From: Margaritifera margaritifera
Lineage: Eukaryota > Mollusca > Bivalvia > Unionida > Margaritiferidae
DNA: 64,000 nucleotides
Assembly: GCA_029931535.1 (NCBI GenBank)
Contig: JAQPZY010001334.1
Span: 744,001-808,000, forward strand
Reading direction: 5' to 3'
Position numbers and translations under genes: made by a program. Of this stretch, positions 1 to 64,000 are shown one piece after another; within the stretch, counting starts at the first letter, position 1; each line of letters opens with the position of its first letter. A model generated the notes under the pieces. That model worked only from the letters and a program-made list of their open reading frames with translations. It had not been told where the DNA came from and did no database searches.

Positions 1-2247
1 CATGAGTACATCTAGGGTCAATTGAACAAGTTTTTGGGAACTTTTTAAGTTTTCTAAGAGGTAAATAGATAATGACTTGTATTTTACTTTTTGTGTTACC
101 TGTTTGCACCTGTATTTTAACAGTTGTAATAGATATGCACATTTTAGTGAATTAGTCATACAATTTTATTTTTAACCTTGATTTTGACAAAGTTATGTTA
201 TTTCAAAATCCACAAGTCATTTTGCTTTACAACTCCAAAGTTACTTAGTGTTGAGGGCTCTAAGCCTAAAAAGTTACTTAGTGATGAAAGGGTTAAGGTA
301 TGGAAGAGACATGTTGATTTTGGAGTCAAGAGTTCAGTGTCATTGTGGCTAAAAGAAATTGGGGTTTTGCAGAATACCTTTTGTTCTATTGCAAATTTAC
401 TAACCTAACTTTAATAAAGAAACCTATAGATTCTGGTGTCTAAAGGTCATAGATCATGGTAAGTCTAAAATGAAAATAATGTTCTCTGCACAGTAAGTTT
501 AATTCAAGACCGCATTTACATGGCGTTTTCACATCAACACTTCTTGCCATATTTAATTGGTTCTGAATGAATATGGTGCAGATCTGATCACCAACATATC
601 CACACTGTGAGAGTTGTGATAACCAGATTTAATTGACTTTGGGGTAAAGTCAGATGTAATGGCTTGCATTTTTGTACTTAATTGAGCTTATGAACACAGT
701 GATTTGTACATACCGAAGTGAAATTTGACCAAACTTTGTATTTAGTTGCATTCCAATGGACAAGTTGATAGTCAGCACTCTTGACATTGATTTTAAGGTC
801 AAAGTTCATGTTTTAGCTGTATTGGCATGTGAGCCTGATAACATAAGCATGAATGGATTTTTATCAAACACAGTTTGTGGATATATCTGATGAATACCTT
901 GAATGATGCCACCTAAATAACTCAATTTTTTTTTTCTTCACAAAAATATTAGTAGCTTTAACCAAACTTTGTATGTGGATATATATTGACATTGAGAAAC
1001 ATTCAGTGATTTTCTGTCCATGATCTCTTGTTTAAGGTCAAAGGACATGACAAAGAATTTTGTACTGCACTTACAGGTATCTTGCAAAAATGGTAACTCT
1101 GACATGTTAGAAAATATTTTTGCTGCCAAATTTGGTCTTTTGGAGGGTCTCAAGACTATCTCAGATGGTTTTAATACTGGACAGAAGAAATGGACTTATC
1201 TTGGATTCCTGGAAATTCTTTTTGTGCAACGGAGTGTTGTCAGTCCCTTCAGGGGACTCTTGTTTAAATTATTTGTACTTAATCATTTCCTTTCTTTTTT
1301 GAAAGGTTTCATTGATCAAGAAACTTAATCATTACTCATCAGACTTATAGGTCAGATATGGGGGTTTCTGTTTACACTTATTTTTTTAGGGAAACATACA
1401 ACTCAGTTAAATGGAAGTGATGTATCAGGGAAACACACAACTCAGTTAAATGGAAAAGATATGCTAAATGACTCACAATAGACTGTTGAATGAACAGTGA
1501 TCATGTGGAAATTGAAGAATTAAAATGACTAATGTGACACATACGGCTTAAAAAAAAATAACTTTAATGATGAAACTGTTGGGATGAATTGTAAAAATAC
1601 AGTACATTCCATTGTATTAGTACAATCTTGGCTTGTTAAGGATTTATATATATTTTCTAACCTTGATATCATGTAAAATCACAAAGAGAAAATAAGTGTA
1701 CCAAATAACTGAATATGCTATAGCCAAAAGGGGTGGTAAATAAGGGAAACCCCCTCTCCTTTAAATGTTACAACTTATCTCCTGACTTAATCTTTTGCAA
1801 TTTTTTGGTTGATATTTGCTGCATTTATTTCTTCTTAGTTCATAGATAAAGCAAAATTTAGAATGTGCTTTTCCTGTACCCAATGAAAATAAACTACTTC
1901 TCTCGCTCTCCTTTTTCCCTAATTTCACCAAGAGTAAAGGTGACACTGAAGTTGGTGCTGAAATCTATGTCTAAATCCTTTTCAGAACTTAGAAGGGTTA
2001 GTGATGATTTGATCACTTGAAATATGCTTGGAATTTAATTTAGAATGAGCAGTACTCACATTGTTACTTCCAAGTTGGACATGGTTTATAAATTGCTCTA
2101 TCAATATTTTCTGCCCTTTTTAAATTTTTTTATCACAATTTTGTAGTCAAACATTTTCTCCATAATTAATCTATAAAGTTGAATTCTTGCAGTACAAATA
2201 CTAAAATGCTTGATTAAGAAAATGAATATATCTGATTTTATTTCCAG
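1..2247 (+). other. DDB1 intron (3' part), dispersed repeats
   Basis: No coding exon seen. About 640-1130 holds degenerate 'ccaaactttgta...ttgatttt...ggtcaaagg' repeat units. 1155-1262 holds a module that recurs at 26108-26222. A ~47-bp direct duplication (gggaaacayacaactcag...) is at 1389-1460. The rest shows nothing recognisable. Short open frames here look random. Confidence 0.6.
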
Positions 2248-62453
<60,206 letters not shown>

Positions 62454-64000
62454 GTAATTGCATATTTTATTTGTATTGTTCTGTCCCTTTCTCTCTGCGT
62501 CTTTGTGTCTTTTTGTCTCTACATGTCTTACTCTGTTTTGTTCGGGGCCCCTGAGTGTTCGAGTCTTGGGCTCGGCCAAAGTGGTTATGTGGGAAAGCTT
62601 GCCAGTAGCTTCCCATGGGTCGGTAGTTCTTCTCGGGATTTTGCCAGGTTCTTCATCCACCAGATATACTGGCTACTATGTATAGCCTATCATGTGCTGA
62701 AAAATGGCGCTAAACCCATAAAACCAAACCAACTCTACTTTTTTCTCTCTATCTTAGATTCTGCGTCAGTTGATATTAATGGCACATATTACATGATGAT
62801 TTTAATGGTAAGTATATTAAAGACAGAAGTGCCATCACAAAATTTCAACAGTATTTCGGTATCAATGTTCTTGATAGTAAAGGCTGCTATTTCATGTCAA
62901 CAGCATAAGCCTTGTTTTGTTTTGATGGGGAGTTCATTATAAAATATGTAATGTTTCATCTTTAGAAAGGAGCAAAATGGGTACATATTATTTTTCATGC
63001 TCAAATTTAAGATCCACCCTCATAAAATAATAATAACAATAATAATAATAAACAACTGTATTTTATTAGGGTAACTCATTTATGATACACTGTTCTTCTT
63101 TGAGGCCCATTGTATGAAGAAACAAGTGTGACTCAAAAATGTAATTAAAAAATCATGCTCAATAAGCCCTCTAATGGGACTTAAGAAAAATTGTTTTGTT
63201 TGCAAATATGTTGACCCAAACATAATACATTAGGAGTACAACCACTACCTTGCAAATCATTCCCTCCCAGTGCTTAAAAGTTATCTGCTTGCCAAGGTGG
63301 AAGTCAGATATGAGTGGTCTCCCTATGGATATAGGGATTGGCACCAAATCCTATCAGTTGATCAGAAGCACATTCATTCTCAAGGCCTCACAAATAACAA
63401 ATCTACTTGTGCCTTTTTATCAGTTGAGCAATTCAATGAAGTTTCCTCACTCCATTGAATTATACTTCTGGCATATTTCTATTTCTCACTCTGTCTTCAT
63501 GATAGATGAATATTTCAAACTTCATTTGTCAGACTTTGTCATATGATAGTTATGTCCACGCCATTTTAATTGTACTTCAATTCAACTACTGTACTCAACC
63601 TTGTCTATGATTGTTGTCAAGCATTGAGCTATGACTGCATGGTATAGACAGGGGGAGGAGGTGTCAGCTAATTAGAGGATAAATAATGTTTGAAATAGCC
63701 AAATGCATACTTTATATGCATACTTCATGAGTTTCTTCAAAACTGTTGATGTAGATCAGCTGTCAGTGTTAGTAGAGCAAACTGCAGGCAGATGGATAAA
63801 ATTACAGGTTGGACTTTATGAAATTACTGAAAGACATCTGTCAGAGCAAACAGGTCTGTCAGTTTAGTGCAATGCTTGACTAGCTTCATCTGTGTATGCC
63901 ATTGTTCTGCTCTATGTATTTACAGGTGTCAGCACATTGGGCAGGATTAAGTGTGTGCGGTGTAAACATCTCTGGCTGTCTGTTAATAGACCACTCTGCC
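62454..64000 (+). other. DDB1 intron (5' part)
   Basis: Contains the truncated SINE (62547-62735) and an AATAAT run near 63025-63052. No further DDB1 exon found up to the window end. Confidence 0.6.
62547..62735 (+). mobile_element. SINE, same family, head deleted internally
   Basis: Matches 45180-45420 from 'gttcgagtcttgggctcggc' through 'ccaccagatatactggctac' and 'tgctgaaaaatggcgctaaa'. The A-box part is missing: 'ggggcccc' is joined almost directly to the B-box. Confidence 0.8.

Noticed and set aside
1..2247. Possible earlier DDB1 exons
   Set aside because: Searched by eye for conserved N-terminal strings of the family (before residue ~158) in all + frames and found none.

Overview
The window reads as AT-rich intronic DNA of a marine invertebrate, most likely a mollusc. 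That guess rests on the DDB1 sequence being clearly animal but not vertebrate, on DIRS-type retrotransposons, on several tRNA-headed SINE families, and on 'AGGTCAAGGTCAC'-type dispersed repeats of a style I associate with bivalves. Species cannot be fixed from this sequence alone. There are no bacterial genes, operons or CRISPR loci.

One cellular gene spans almost everything on the + strand: DDB1 (damage-specific DNA-binding protein 1, the CUL4 E3 ligase adaptor). I placed 19 internal coding exons between 2248 and 62453. All have AG/GT boundaries and compatible phases, and together they give 2,472 nt = 824 codons. These align end to end with about residues 158-981 of the roughly 1,140-residue human protein (numbering from memory). 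The first exons and the C-terminal exons lie outside the window. Coding sequence is only about 4% of the locus; the rest is intron swollen by repeats.

Layout: 1-2.2 kb, intron with dispersed repeats. 2.2-16.9 kb, exons for the rest of propeller A and entry to propeller B; the introns hold double-hairpin MITEs, a ~1.0 kb TTGAA-rich element, a ~1.3 kb imperfect palindrome (7.9-9.27 kb) and a second palindrome (15.1-16.76 kb) split by another element. 16.9-24.3 kb, a decayed DIRS retrotransposon (gag, RT, RNase H, tyrosine recombinase, inverted termini, internal complementary region) with a hAT transposon inside it. 24.7-26.2 kb, ~146-bp repeats. 27.5-29.06 kb, 18 copies of an 84-bp unit that appear to have grown from one hairpin of the local MITE family and make a 557-codon open frame. 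31.4-35.0 kb, DIRS remnants, a solo LTR with 4-bp target duplication and a SINE. 35.2-35.9 kb, a short TIR transposon. 36-46 kb, minisatellites, a third palindrome (42.7-44.0 kb) and a tandem array split by a SINE. 46.4-57 kb, the largest intron: two microsatellites, a 1.8-kb minisatellite with two interchangeable period lengths, and two oppositely oriented solo LTRs flanking a hAT element. 57-64 kb, the last visible exons, a 22-bp tandem array and a truncated SINE.

DDB1 is the only gene I believe is functional here. Everything else that looks coding is transposon debris or a frame through repeats. The features most worth follow-up are the MITE-to-satellite conversion, the three kilobase-scale palindromes, the conserved splice acceptor in front of DIRS gag in three copies, and the dispersed element carrying nuclear-receptor-like AGGTCA half-sites. 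All counts, boundaries and alignments were made by eye.
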